Source of the DNA: a virus | Reading direction: 5' to 3' (one strand) | IMG/VR virus record: IMGVR_UViG_3300023174_000078 | Span: 1-64,000 of that record | DNA: 64,000 nt | Part shown: one piece after another, positions 7,438 through 17,134 of the stretch | Layout: every line of letters begins with the position of its first letter | How positions within the stretch are numbered: position 1 is the stretch's first letter | Notes under the pieces: generated by a model | What the model saw: the letters and a program-made list of their open reading frames with translations, nothing else | Told to the model about the DNA's origin: nothing | Databases searched by the model: none | Program-made: the position numbers and the translations under genes

Positions 7438-8131
7438 ATATATTATGTAGCCAAGGATCTACGAGATAAGGTCTACCTGCGCGATTAAACATTACGTTGC
7501 CCGCGCCTCTAATATCGCTTATGGCTACAGGACCTTTAGATGTTTGCATAAGTGCAGTATTTGGTAAGCCTCCTGCATTATAGCTGCCGAACCTTTTCGC
7601 CGTGGGGATAGAAACCTTTTCAGGCTCTAATGTAGATTTTTGAAAACGGTTTACGAAATCTAGCCATTGTTTTTTATTGCTAGAAGGCAACGACAGCAAT
7701 TCTTTTAAAGGGTTACTTGTTGGCGGTAAAGGCTGTAGCCGGGGGATCGCATAACCTCTACCTCCGCGTATTGTTGATAATACCTGCGGGAAAATGTCAG
7801 ATGAAGAAAACAAATTTTTAATACTATCTATTCTTTTTTCATTAGCTGCTGAAGGTCGTGCAGATATTAATTTTACAGCAGATGGTCCGTGACCTCCGGT
7901 AAAACTCTCATACACGCGACCCTCACCTCCAGCACCCAAAAGCTTTGGTTTGTTATTTATATTTTTTAAAAGCCTTGTTTTGTTTTCAGGTAAAGTTTGA
8001 ATTAACTTTTTTAAACTAGCACTAGACAATCCACCGCCAGCTAAAGCTCTAACCCAAGCCGGTGTTGCTTTTTTGGTAATGCTGCTAATCAAATTTACTT
8101 TTAACTGTTTCACACTTATACAATAAACCAT
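7436..8131 (-). CDS. Protein-kinase-like protein
   Basis: 231 residues on the minus strand. A glycine-rich loop, LLGAGGEGRVYESF (residues about 64-77), is followed by AVKLIS with the expected ATP-binding Lys (about residue 87). Near the C-terminus ISDIRGAGNVMF resembles a kinase catalytic loop (Asp ... Asn-Val-Met) and YLVDP resembles the metal-binding DFG position. The Asp-to-Asn spacing is one residue longer than the usual D-x4-N. The N-terminus (LKVNLISSITKKA) resembles a motif shared by several virion-region proteins. It is short for a kinase. Could be an active small kinase or a pseudokinase; substrate unknown. Confidence 0.65.
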   Translation of the reverse strand: MVYCISVKQLKVNLISSITKKATPAWVRALAGGGLSSASLKKLIQTLPENKTRLLKNINNKPKLLGAGGEGRVYESFTGGHGPSAVKLISARPSAANEKRIDSIKNLFSSSDIFPQVLSTIRGGRGYAIPRLQPLPPTSNPLKELLSLPSSNKKQWLDFVNRFQKSTLEPEKVSIPTAKRFGSYNAGGLPNTALMQTSKGPVAISDIRGAGNVMFNRAGRPYLVDPWLHNI

Positions 8132-8140
8132 GTAAAATAT

Positions 8141-8356
8141 ATGACAATTTCAAAAGCAAGAATTACAGAACAACCGAAACAAATGTTTGACCCGATGCCA
8201 GAAGTATGGGTTACATATGAAGACGGGAAAGAAGAAAAACTCTTCTCCTATTATCCGGATGAGATTTCATTTACGGAGTTTGAATTTATAGGTTTAACCA
8301 AAGAAGAAGCACACCAGCTTTTTCACAAAAAAGACGTAGCATATTTAAGGTCATAG
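8141..8356 (+). CDS. Small conserved hypothetical protein
   Basis: 71 residues, acidic, ending one base before the SbcD-like gene, so probably in the same transcript. It starts 10 bases from the divergent kinase-like gene. VWVTYEDGKEEKLFSYYPDE suggests a small beta domain. Function unknown. Confidence 0.7.
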   Translation: MTISKARITEQPKQMFDPMPEVWVTYEDGKEEKLFSYYPDEISFTEFEFIGLTKEEAHQLFHKKDVAYLRS

Positions 8357-8357
8357 T

Positions 8358-9500
8358 ATGATTAAAGTAATACACACAGCCGACTGGCATTTGCGCGATA
8401 TGCAATTCGGTAAGACAGCGCGCGCTCAAGACTTCACTGATTCTGTCTTTCGTATTGTAGACATAGCAGTTCAGAATCAAGTGGATTACATTCTATGCGC
8501 TGGGGACATTCTGAACTCCAAGCGTCCTAGCAGTAGAAATATCGCAGACTTGATTCGCCTGAACCAAAAGCTTCTGGCAAATAAAGTTAAGCTATTTGTT
8601 ATCACTGGTAACCACGACAAATGTCATCCTTCCTGGATCAAGGTATTACAGGAAGAAATGCAGGAGAATGGGCAGTGCGCTATTTACGATATCGATTTCC
8701 AGCTTAAGCGCATTCAAAGCAGAGATGGTAATTACTATACAATCTATGGCGTACCAGATATGGCTCCAGATGATTTCCGAGAAAAGAGCGTGAACTTTCC
8801 GGAGGCTGACTTCATGATGTTCCATGCGCTGATCAAGGACTTTGCATCATTTGATGCTGGTGACAAAGTTTTAAAAGTGGACGACTTACCTACAGACAAA
8901 TACAAAGCTATTCTGCTTGGTGATATTCACACGCATAAGTATATCAAAAAGAATGACTGTCTAGTTGGGTATCCCGGCTCTACTGAACTTTGTTCTCGTA
9001 ATGAAGATATTAATAAATTTGTAAGTTTAATAACACTGCAGGACAGCGGTAGACTGGAGTGGGATTCCATTCCTCTGAAACTCAATAAACCAATCATCGC
9101 TGAAGATGTTCGTACAGTAGAAGAAGCTAATGATTTACTGCTTAGAATTAATGATGTTAAAGATGAACATCCTACCATTCTGGTTCGCAAAGATCCTGTG
9201 TTCACAGATCTTTATATGCGTATAGCTCGTATTGTAGACACTAGTAAATGTATTATACGTGTTACAAACCTACAGACAGCAGGTTTCAAACTTTTAAATA
9301 TCGTTAGCCGTAGGACTGACAATCCTGTTGGAAAGCAACCAGTAGATTTTATCTCGGACTATTTTCCAAACAACTCCGATATATTCGAATTAGCGCAAGC
9401 ACTTTGCGACCCGCAGGCAGCAGCTCCTCATCTTCTCGAAAATTTCATAGACAAAAGATTATATGCGAATCAAAAAACTACAGATAAAAAATTTGGGTAA
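8358..9500 (+). CDS. sbcD: SbcD/Mre11-like nuclease subunit
   Basis: Calcineurin-like metallophosphoesterase that, with the SbcC-like partner encoded next, opens and trims DNA ends for recombination (T4 gp47 counterpart). 380 residues. Metal-binding motifs are in order: IHTADWHLRD (residue 5), CAGDILN (about 49), ITGNHDKCHP (about 84), FHALIKD (about 156) and LGDIHTHKY (about 192). The end overlaps the next gene by 38 bases, typical of the gp47/gp46 pair. Confidence 0.92.
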   Translation: MIKVIHTADWHLRDMQFGKTARAQDFTDSVFRIVDIAVQNQVDYILCAGDILNSKRPSSRNIADLIRLNQKLLANKVKLFVITGNHDKCHPSWIKVLQEEMQENGQCAIYDIDFQLKRIQSRDGNYYTIYGVPDMAPDDFREKSVNFPEADFMMFHALIKDFASFDAGDKVLKVDDLPTDKYKAILLGDIHTHKYIKKNDCLVGYPGSTELCSRNEDINKFVSLITLQDSGRLEWDSIPLKLNKPIIAEDVRTVEEANDLLLRINDVKDEHPTILVRKDPVFTDLYMRIARIVDTSKCIIRVTNLQTAGFKLLNIVSRRTDNPVGKQPVDFISDYFPNNSDIFELAQALCDPQAAAPHLLENFIDKRLYANQKTTDKKFG

Positions 9501-12000
9501 ACACAGACAGCTAGGGGCAACTCTAGATGGTGCTGTAGTGGGTCTTATGGGACCAAACGGTTCTGGTAAATCTACCATACTCAAGCTTATACATTTTCTG
9601 ATAACGGGCTGGACTCCTGCCAAGGAAACACAAGAATCGTTCATCCGTAAAGTTGATCCTGAAATCGAAGCCGAACCTTCGTCTGGTTTAGCTGAAATGG
9701 AGTTCTCAGCCCAAGGGAATACGTATAAAATTAGCCGTAAAATCGGATCTCCTTCGTCACGAAAGCTTGCCCGCCTAGACAGCAAGGGAAATGAAATAAA
9801 AGAAGATACCTATACCGGGGCTGCGGAAATACAAGCGCAGCTGACTGACATTCTAGGTGCCGATAAATACGCTATCGATAATGCGGTGTTTCCAGAGCAG
9901 GGTGCTTTGGATAAAATTATATTTGGCTCTCAAGCGGAGCGTGAGGAGTTGCTGGTAAAGCTGCTACTCCTTGGACATATGCAAAAAGTTGCGGATGTCG
10001 CAGCAGGTAAAATTAAAATTCTAGCCTCAGAAATTCAAGATTTCTCAACCCTGCATGATGAGTTACAAGCATCCAGGAATAGTGCGGAAGTGGATTTAGC
10101 GAATGCAGAAGAACAGCTTATACGTACTCGAAGCTACGATGCAGAAATTAAACTGTATGAAGATTGGGAGCGGGCGGTTAATGATCTGACATCTAATTCT
10201 TCGCATTTATTAAGCGCTAAGAATGCTGCGCGTATAAACAATGAAAAAGCTAAAACTGCTTTAGATGAACAGGCGACCAAGCTTGGCTTAGTTTTGCAAT
10301 CCGCCGATGAACTTAGCAACTGGATTGAAAAGCTTAAAAATAAAATTAAAGCGACGCGTCAAACGGTGACCACCCTGCAGGATACCAAAGGTAAAGCCGT
10401 GCAGCACAAGAGCATCGTTGCGCGTATAGACAATCACAATAAAGAACTAATACAGCTCAAAGACGAGTGCCCAGAGCCTGTACCCGCGAGTATACTGGAT
10501 GATCTGAGCAGACGAATCAGCGAGCAACAGTCCCGGGAAATCTATAAAGAGGAGCTCGATGAAGCTATTACTAAGGGGAAAGAAAATAGGAGCGCCGTTG
10601 AAAATCTTGTAGTTTTGTCTAACGGTCTAGCTGAAGAGCTGAAAAGTATCGAGGATGAAGAACAAGCCGTATCAAATGAAAGGGCGCTGTTCAGAACCAT
10701 CACCGATACTTGTCGTTTAGCGTTAGATAGTAATTGTTCAGCCGATTGCCCTGTATGTGGTGAAAACGTTTCTCATGAAAAATTGAGATCCAGGCTGGAA
10801 ACATATAGTGTTAAGTTGAGTGACGCGTCTTATCAAGTGCAGATCATTCGCGCGAGACACGAGCAAAAGAGTAAGCAAATGCGTGAAACTACGCACGAGC
10901 TTACTCAACGCCAGACTCTGCTGACTTTGTATACTAAAAAGTATAAAGAGAATAAAGCGTTGCTAGACGCCGGTGCCGACGAGGATGTGCAAAGTTTGAA
11001 AGAACAGCTCACAAGTCTGAATTATACCACGGCGAAACGCGTGGCTGACATCAAAAATATAAATAAAATTGAATTCGAAATTGAGACATTAGAGTTCGCA
11101 CTTCAAGGTTACACCGAAGAAGAAATTAAAAGTTTCAACGAGCTTGATATTGTTACCTTGGATCAAGCGGTCAACGAGCTCAACGATAAAGTAGAGCACT
11201 GGAGCTTAAAGCTAGATGAGTTATCAAAAACTTATATTACTATTAATCAACTCATTTCAGCCAGAGATACGGAGACAAAACGCTCCGAGGAATTTGCTGT
11301 CGCCTGCGAGGGGCTTGCTCTAAAAAGGGATGCAATCTTTGATTCTTTTCCGCCGCAACTAAAACAATTGGTTGAGCAAGGGGGTGAGATAAAAGACACG
11401 CTTTTAGAGAAGAATAAAATATATAATCAACTTGAAGCCAAAGCAGCGCAGCTTAAAATCCAGGCCAACGGTGTCCGTAAAAGGTTACGCGAGATCGAAG
11501 ATAAAATTAAACTAGATCAAGAAAAGCGCACAGTAATCCAAGAGCTGCAACAAGTGGTTCATGCCTTCTCAAGGCAAGGTATTCCTATGGCTTATGTGCA
11601 GCATAAATTTGATGGTCTTGTCAGTATGACGCAAGACAATCTAGAAATAATGGATGCCAACTTTGCTATTATCCCACATCCTTCCAAACCAGTGAGCCTG
11701 CAGTTCTACCGTACGGATGAGCCTGGGCAGGTATTGTTCGATCATGACAAGTTGTCTGGCGGGCAGAAGGTGCGTTTATCCATAGCGTTCCTTTTAGCAG
11801 TTCAACAACTCGTGATCCCGGAATTAGGATTCCTAGTTTTAGATGAGCCGTCCACGCACTTAGATGAAGAAGCTAGAGAAAATTTAAAAGAGCTCTTGCT
11901 TAATTTGAATCAGCAGCTAGAAAGTACAGATACTCAAATTCTCGTATGCGACCACGCCCGGGAATTGGAGCCTGCCTTTGTAAATGTAATTCAATTATGA
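9463..12000 (+). CDS. sbcC: SbcC/Rad50-like ATPase subunit
   Basis: SMC-type ATPase partner of the upstream nuclease (T4 gp46 counterpart). 845 residues. Walker A GPNGSGKST lies near residue 31. Two long coiled-coil arms flank a zinc hook, CPVCGENV, near residue 428. The C-terminal lobe has the signature LSGGQKVRLSIAFLLA and Walker B LGFLVLDEPSTHLD. All parts needed for a working enzyme are present. It overlaps the following gene by an ATGA. Confidence 0.93.
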   Translation: MRIKKLQIKNLGKHRQLGATLDGAVVGLMGPNGSGKSTILKLIHFLITGWTPAKETQESFIRKVDPEIEAEPSSGLAEMEFSAQGNTYKISRKIGSPSSRKLARLDSKGNEIKEDTYTGAAEIQAQLTDILGADKYAIDNAVFPEQGALDKIIFGSQAEREELLVKLLLLGHMQKVADVAAGKIKILASEIQDFSTLHDELQASRNSAEVDLANAEEQLIRTRSYDAEIKLYEDWERAVNDLTSNSSHLLSAKNAARINNEKAKTALDEQATKLGLVLQSADELSNWIEKLKNKIKATRQTVTTLQDTKGKAVQHKSIVARIDNHNKELIQLKDECPEPVPASILDDLSRRISEQQSREIYKEELDEAITKGKENRSAVENLVVLSNGLAEELKSIEDEEQAVSNERALFRTITDTCRLALDSNCSADCPVCGENVSHEKLRSRLETYSVKLSDASYQVQIIRARHEQKSKQMRETTHELTQRQTLLTLYTKKYKENKALLDAGADEDVQSLKEQLTSLNYTTAKRVADIKNINKIEFEIETLEFALQGYTEEEIKSFNELDIVTLDQAVNELNDKVEHWSLKLDELSKTYITINQLISARDTETKRSEEFAVACEGLALKRDAIFDSFPPQLKQLVEQGGEIKDTLLEKNKIYNQLEAKAAQLKIQANGVRKRLREIEDKIKLDQEKRTVIQELQQVVHAFSRQGIPMAYVQHKFDGLVSMTQDNLEIMDANFAIIPHPSKPVSLQFYRTDEPGQVLFDHDKLSGGQKVRLSIAFLLAVQQLVIPELGFLVLDEPSTHLDEEARENLKELLLNLNQQLESTDTQILVCDHARELEPAFVNVIQL

Positions 12001-12479
12001 GCAATGTAGCTACTCTGTATAATCTGAAGATCAAGTTGACTTCTGTTTGGCTGGGCAATCAGCGTACACGCGAGAATGTCAGACGTTTTCGCCGTGATCG
12101 CGATGGTAAAATTGCTGTAGATTTGGCCCAATGGAATTGGACATTTCAGCAAGCTGCCGATGCCCTGCATATGGATGACATCGACACGGATACTATCCGT
12201 CCGCAGGTCAATATTGATCCGCCGTCTTTGGTTTTGTACAGACGTAACTACACACATAAAAATAAACAGCAGTGTGAAATGTTTGAAGCCCTGCGTGAAA
12301 ACTGTGTTTTAAATATACAGGTTCTAGTCACGACTTCAGACAAGCAAGATAAGTTTCCTCCAGATCTGGCTAGGCTCAGTAATATATTTAGATTCACTGG
12401 TATGTTACTGGGTCTAAGCCCTTGGGGAGGACAGTATGGATACGGTAGATTTGATGTAGAGGATTTAACTCCACTATAA
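11997..12479 (+). CDS. Hypothetical protein in recombination operon
   Basis: 160 residues starting at the ATG that overlaps the sbcC stop (ATGA), implying translational coupling. Mixed alpha/beta, basic N-terminal third (LGNQRTRENVRRFRRDRDGK), C-terminus ending GGQYGYGRFDVEDLTPL. It looks like a small nucleic-acid-associated protein, but no family is recognised. Confidence 0.78.
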   Translation: MSNVATLYNLKIKLTSVWLGNQRTRENVRRFRRDRDGKIAVDLAQWNWTFQQAADALHMDDIDTDTIRPQVNIDPPSLVLYRRNYTHKNKQQCEMFEALRENCVLNIQVLVTTSDKQDKFPPDLARLSNIFRFTGMLLGLSPWGGQYGYGRFDVEDLTPL

Positions 12480-12507
12480 AACAACAAAACAAAAAACGAG
12501 TACAACT

Positions 12508-12729
12508 ATGGACACACCAGAAATCGAAAAAATGATAGAGGAAATGACAGGGGCTATCCAGCACCTTGCTGATGCCATTACACCCACAAACGCCTATGGA
12601 TCGCACGACGCATCTGGAGGATTTGTGAGCTCGCACACGGAAGCTTTGATGGGACTCACATCGTCCATGCAAAGTATCGCTAGCTCTATTAGCGACTTGG
12701 CGGATGCGATCAGGGAATCTCGTAGCTAA
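12508..12729 (+). CDS. Small helical protein
   Basis: 73 residues with heptad-like hydrophobic spacing at both ends (IEKMIEEMTGAIQHLADAI; MQSIASSISDLADAI), so probably a short coiled-coil oligomer. It lies in the operon between sbcC and the SF2 helicase. Function unknown. Confidence 0.62.
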   Translation: MDTPEIEKMIEEMTGAIQHLADAITPTNAYGSHDASGGFVSSHTEALMGLTSSMQSIASSISDLADAIRESRS

Positions 12730-12763
12730 CGATAAAACAGCAAAAAGTTCAAAAAATATTATT

Positions 12764-13060
12764 ATGACAGAAAAAACGTTAGATGTTACTTCAATAGCGG
12801 ATGCTCAAAACAAAGTCTCGGACATTCAAGTCGTAGGTAATGGTGACTTATTTACGCTTCTGTGCAAGGCTTCGTCTAAATCTCAAGGATGGATGAAGTC
12901 TACAAAAGCTATGCAATTGTATAATGGATGTGTAGTGCAAGTCACTACACAGCAAGGCGACAATGTGGCGGAGGCACTAACCTTTGTTCCTGATGTGTAC
13001 ATCGTTCCTGACGTGAACGGAGGTCACAGGCTTATGGTAAAAGGAGAAGAGTATCTGTAA
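12764..13060 (+). CDS. Hypothetical protein
   Basis: 98 residues from the ATG at 12764. An upstream ATG in frame at 12704 would overlap the previous gene, and the A-rich stretch before 12764 looks like the other starts here. Predominantly beta, no catalytic motif. Followed by the palindrome at 13083. Confidence 0.65.
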   Translation: MTEKTLDVTSIADAQNKVSDIQVVGNGDLFTLLCKASSKSQGWMKSTKAMQLYNGCVVQVTTQQGDNVAEALTFVPDVYIVPDVNGGHRLMVKGEEYL

Positions 13061-13082
13061 GCAATAGGATCTGATTCAAATG

Positions 13083-13112
13083 TAATACGGGACAGTATTC
13101 TGTCCCGTATTA
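13083..13112 (+). terminator. Perfect 13-bp hairpin
   Basis: TAATACGGGACAG (13083-13095) and CTGTCCCGTATTA (13100-13112) form a perfect stem with a TATT loop. No T-run follows, so it may be a protein-binding palindrome or RNA processing site instead of a terminator. Confidence 0.55.
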
Positions 13113-13163
13113 TAGTAGCGAGCATTGTTTGCTTTATTTAATAAGTAATTAAAAGTCTATAGT

Positions 13164-14603
13164 ATGAGTAAAGAAGTTCATCTCATGTGGGATGACTCTG
13201 TATTGACTATTGCCCCGTCCAGTCCTGCACTGGAAAAGTTTCTGACTTACCGGGAAAAGAAGTTGGTTCAAGATCCAAAAGTCCCATGGAAAAGAGTTAC
13301 CAAGGTAACTGTAAATCCTTTATATAAAGTCGTCAGCGAGCAGAAAGAATACACCGTTATCCAAACTATGCAGGGTATGTGGCTGAAGGTGAAAACCTTT
13401 TTAGAGTCTAATGGTTGTGACGTGCGATTTTATGACATGCGCATAACCTTTCCAAAACCACGATTAGATTTAATGTGTGGTTTTAGATTTAAGCAGGAAG
13501 AACTGCTTACTTCTTTTTTACATACCAACTGTAGCGGCCTGTTAGGTGCGCCCACCCGGTACGGAAAAACAACTTTAATTAAAAATACATTACGCGCATT
13601 TCCAAATGTACATACTGTAGTTACTGCACCAGGGGCGGATTTAGTGAAACAGCTTTACGAAGATGTGAAGGAAGCCCTACCGCATAGAGAAGTTAAACTT
13701 ATTGGAGCTGGCTCAACAAAAAGTCCATGCGACGATGTAAACGTTGTGAGCATGGATAGCTTGCACAAGTGTGATGCACCAGCATGTAAACTGTTATTGA
13801 TTGACGAACCACATGCGTGTGTCACAGACAGCCGTTTGCCTGAATTAGTTAAGTTTGATAAAGCAAGACGTATTGGGTTTGGCGCTACACTGAAAGGTAG
13901 ATTCGATCAGCGCGACATATTAATTGAAGCACTGATTGGCCCTGTGATAGCGGAGCGGACATTCCAAGAAGCTGTAGCAGAAGGAGCTGTATGTCCTCTT
14001 ATAGTGTACATGGTTGTAATACCACTAGCTGGTGTGTGTGATGACCGTGACCGCGCTTATAAAACACATCTCTTTAAAGGCGAACGCGTAGCAAAAGCTG
14101 TGCGTTGGATTTGCCATGAATTACTGCCTCAAGATTGGCAGACTCTTATCTTCATTAAAAACGAAGATCAGGCTGAATACTTTTTAGACTGGGTTGGTCA
14201 GGACGGCACCATAGCCATGGCCAAACGCATGACTAAAACAGAGCGCGAAAATATGATGGAGCGAATGCGCGGAGACGAAGTTAAACGTTGTTTAGCCAGT
14301 GAAATCTACGCGCAAGGTGTGACATTCAATCATGTCCGTGCTTTGATTAATTTAAGCGGTGGTGGAGCTAGCACATCTACAATTCAAAAACCTGGCAGAC
14401 TTGCAGAAGTTCGCCCAGACAAGAAATGTGGTGTCGTATTTGATTTCTTCTTTACCCCGGGAACGGGGAAGGGGAATGGTGTGCAGGCTTTGTACCGCGA
14501 GTCATTAGCCAGAGTTAAAGCCTACGCAGAAAAAGGCTACGAGATTATTTATGTAGACAGTTACAATGCGCTCGAATCTTCTTTCAAATCTAAAGCTATC
14601 TGA
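13164..14603 (+). CDS. SF2 DNA helicase (UvsW-like)
   Basis: ATP-driven helicase or translocase, probably for branch migration or replication restart. 479 residues. Motif I GAPTRYGKTT (about 128-137), motif Ia TAPGADLVKQL, motif II LLIDEPHA (DEPH rather than DEAD/DEAH), motif III GFGATL, and a C-terminal RecA-like domain with LIFIKNEDQAEYF and the motif VI region NLSGGGASTSTIQKPGR. The N-terminal 110 residues resemble a UvsW-like DNA-binding arm in placement only. Alone in its stretch between two intergenic gaps. Confidence 0.88.
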   Translation: MSKEVHLMWDDSVLTIAPSSPALEKFLTYREKKLVQDPKVPWKRVTKVTVNPLYKVVSEQKEYTVIQTMQGMWLKVKTFLESNGCDVRFYDMRITFPKPRLDLMCGFRFKQEELLTSFLHTNCSGLLGAPTRYGKTTLIKNTLRAFPNVHTVVTAPGADLVKQLYEDVKEALPHREVKLIGAGSTKSPCDDVNVVSMDSLHKCDAPACKLLLIDEPHACVTDSRLPELVKFDKARRIGFGATLKGRFDQRDILIEALIGPVIAERTFQEAVAEGAVCPLIVYMVVIPLAGVCDDRDRAYKTHLFKGERVAKAVRWICHELLPQDWQTLIFIKNEDQAEYFLDWVGQDGTIAMAKRMTKTERENMMERMRGDEVKRCLASEIYAQGVTFNHVRALINLSGGGASTSTIQKPGRLAEVRPDKKCGVVFDFFFTPGTGKGNGVQALYRESLARVKAYAEKGYEIIYVDSYNALESSFKSKAI

Positions 14604-14706
14604 TTTTATTATGCTCTGTGGCTTTGTGGCTAAACAACGATTAGCTTGACTGTGCCATACATCCGTGGGAAATAAGTACGCCACTATCAACTGAGGAAAT
14701 AGCCAC

Positions 14707-14946
14707 ATGGGAACACGCTTTAAAAAACTACCAGAACCCGAAAAACCTTCATGGTTAAAAACATCAGAAGAACTGGACGCAGAAGAGGGCTGGGCTGTTT
14801 TATACAGGTTTAAAACTAAAACCGAAATGGCCATGTTCGTCAATAACCCGGACAACATTGCCGAATTAGAATACAGATATCCTTATGATGTTTACAGGCG
14901 TAAACTAGACATAGATAAAAACTATATTGCGGTACTGAGACGTTAA
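14707..14946 (+). CDS. Small hypothetical protein
   Basis: 79 residues, charged, rich in Lys/Glu/Tyr. It overlaps the next start by one base (TAATG), so the two are coupled. The 103 bases before it hold no obvious structure. Function unknown. Confidence 0.65.
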   Translation: MGTRFKKLPEPEKPSWLKTSEELDAEEGWAVLYRFKTKTEMAMFVNNPDNIAELEYRYPYDVYRRKLDIDKNYIAVLRR

Positions 14947-15590
14947 TGAATCAAGATCAATTAGACGCTATAGCGCGCGAGATACGCCGCTATTATATTG
15001 AAAGAAAAAGTGCGCTATACAACAAAACTTTCAAGCTGACAGGAAATAATGCCGAGTTCATTCACTGGCAGAAAGCCGCAGCGGTGTGCGTAGAGTTAAA
15101 CGCGACGCCAGAAGTTTTTGTCGACGCGGCATTTTCAAATAGCCGTAGCACATTTGGTCCTTTTCCAAATGCGATGTACGGCGCTGCGTGTCGTAGTTGG
15201 TACAGAGATTACTCTTCTTCAAGAAAAACTTATAATCAGGCTAAGCAAAAAGCAGAGCAGGACGGTAAAGACGCTATGTTCGACGCAGAAACTGATACGT
15301 ATACAATAGACCTTAAGTACGAAATTGAATTAGTTGAACGCTCTTTGACTAGATTAACAGGTACTAAAAAAATTAATGCTGTTACTATAGAATACGTTAA
15401 CAGCCTGACTACTAGCTATCCCACGCATGTGCGTGTATTGCTGGGATATAAGAACGATAAAGTTAAATTATTCTTTGGGCGTGACGCCTTAGAATTTTAC
15501 AACACAAGGCCTCATATGTATCGCGCAGCGCAAACCCTTGGATATCCAATCAAAGACATTTTGTTATGGCTAAATGCCCACCACAACTAG
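14946..15590 (+). CDS. Hypothetical protein upstream of replicative helicase, possible loader
   Basis: 214 residues, basic and helical, no recognised motif. It overlaps the helicase gene by 25 bases. In many phages the gene just before a DnaB-type helicase encodes its loader or a primosome factor, so that is a plausible role from position alone. A DNA-binding protein of another kind is equally possible. Confidence 0.72.
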   Translation: MNQDQLDAIAREIRRYYIERKSALYNKTFKLTGNNAEFIHWQKAAAVCVELNATPEVFVDAAFSNSRSTFGPFPNAMYGAACRSWYRDYSSSRKTYNQAKQKAEQDGKDAMFDAETDTYTIDLKYEIELVERSLTRLTGTKKINAVTIEYVNSLTTSYPTHVRVLLGYKNDKVKLFFGRDALEFYNTRPHMYRAAQTLGYPIKDILLWLNAHHN

Positions 15591-17080
15591 AAGCGTATAT
15601 AGACAAAAATTACAAATGGTTTGAGCAAGCTATTCTTGCTGTTTGTAGTTCCGATCTTCAGAGTTTCAAAAAATTCAGCCTAGTGCTGTGTTTAAAATCC
15701 GGGTCTAAGGACAAACATTCGGACGACTTTGAGGAGCAGTACCACAACATAATCTATGATGCCATACGTGGTTACAATGGATTATTCGAGGGCGCGAGCG
15801 AAAGCATATTCAAGCCTATGGGCTCCTCGCAGCTACAAGCCATGCTCAATGAGCGTGCGAGTAAAGGCGAAGTCGTATCGTTTTCCGAGATACCGGATAT
15901 AGTTAAATATTTTGAAGAGGTGATTTTACCTTTTCAGGCCGGAGAGGATACGCTGTACTTGGTCAACACAGGTATAACCTACTACCTAAAGAATATCAGA
16001 GCGAAGAAGATCCTAAACAGCGCTTCGTTGTTGGGTGTCAATCTGGATGATCTGGCTTTGCTATGTGAGAAGGACGTGGAACTCATTAATAAGCTAGATG
16101 AGGGAGACAAGATTCTAAAAGATGTCCCGGATAGGATTCAACTGGCTGCCATTGATGAGTTTGATGATCCTAATCGTATTTTAGTAGAGACTCTGGATTG
16201 CGATATACCAAAGCTGAATGAAGCTATTTCTTCATTCCGAAAAGGACATTCTTATTTATTTATAGGCGGGACTGGATCGGGTAAAACTATCATAGCGTGT
16301 CAGTTAGCCTGCGCATTTTCTTACATCAACGGGGCCTCTGGACTTTACATATCTACGGAGCAAAAACACGACGAGCTTTATCGCCGTATCATTTCCAACA
16401 AATGCAGCATTCCGCATAGGTCCATTAGCCAAGGTATTTTTAAAGAAAAACTAACTCCCGCTGAGCTCCAGCGATATTTGGAGTTTAGAAACAAGGTCAT
16501 AAATTTAAACTCTGGCGATGCCCAGTTTATTAACTGGGGAAATTTTCAAAAACAAAACGACATCAATATCAGTAAAAAAATCGAAGAGGAGATTGATACG
16601 TATGAGAAAGAAAGCGGAAAGAAAGTTGATTACGTTATTCTAGACTGGATTGGTGGGGCATTAGGATCGATGGTCGATGCTGGCGATAAAACGCGGTTTA
16701 TATACCAAGCGGCGGCAGACGCATTAGAGGCGCTTTGCAGGAAAAGAAATTTTGTTGCTATAGCCTTTGCGCAGGCCGTACCTTCGTCAGTTAATAAAGT
16801 AAAAATAGACTCTCTAGATTTAGCTGAGTGTAAAACTATGGGTAGAAATTACTCGGCTATTATCGGTATATCCAGTTTGTATTCCGAAGAGTACGCTAAA
16901 CAAATTGACCAAGAAAAAAATAAAAAGCGGAAGGACTACCGTATAGGATCGGAGTTGGATGACACAGCCACATTCGCCGTTAAGCAATTCTTGTTTATAT
17001 CCAAGTCCCGCTTCGCGGATCCAAAAGCCGTGCCTTATAAGAGAGAGTACGAATATCAACGCGCAGCACCCTGGACGTAA
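15566..17080 (+). CDS. dnaB: DnaB-type replicative helicase
   Basis: Hexameric 5'-3' helicase of the replication fork (T4 gp41 counterpart). 504 residues. The C-terminal RecA-like core starts near residue 210: Walker A LFIGGTGSGKTI (about 230-241), LYISTEQKHDEL, Walker B VDYVILDWIGG (about 353), then FAQAVPSS and the arginine-finger region. The N-terminal 200 residues are helical as in DnaB. Flanked by the possible loader and, two genes on, the primase. Confidence 0.9.
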   Translation: MAKCPPQLEAYIDKNYKWFEQAILAVCSSDLQSFKKFSLVLCLKSGSKDKHSDDFEEQYHNIIYDAIRGYNGLFEGASESIFKPMGSSQLQAMLNERASKGEVVSFSEIPDIVKYFEEVILPFQAGEDTLYLVNTGITYYLKNIRAKKILNSASLLGVNLDDLALLCEKDVELINKLDEGDKILKDVPDRIQLAAIDEFDDPNRILVETLDCDIPKLNEAISSFRKGHSYLFIGGTGSGKTIIACQLACAFSYINGASGLYISTEQKHDELYRRIISNKCSIPHRSISQGIFKEKLTPAELQRYLEFRNKVINLNSGDAQFINWGNFQKQNDINISKKIEEEIDTYEKESGKKVDYVILDWIGGALGSMVDAGDKTRFIYQAAADALEALCRKRNFVAIAFAQAVPSSVNKVKIDSLDLAECKTMGRNYSAIIGISSLYSEEYAKQIDQEKNKKRKDYRIGSELDDTATFAVKQFLFISKSRFADPKAVPYKREYEYQRAAPWT

Positions 17081-17134
17081 AAAAGCGTTTTTTGTGCTTG
17101 CGCGCAAAGCGCGTTTCGCTAGTATCCAAGTCCT

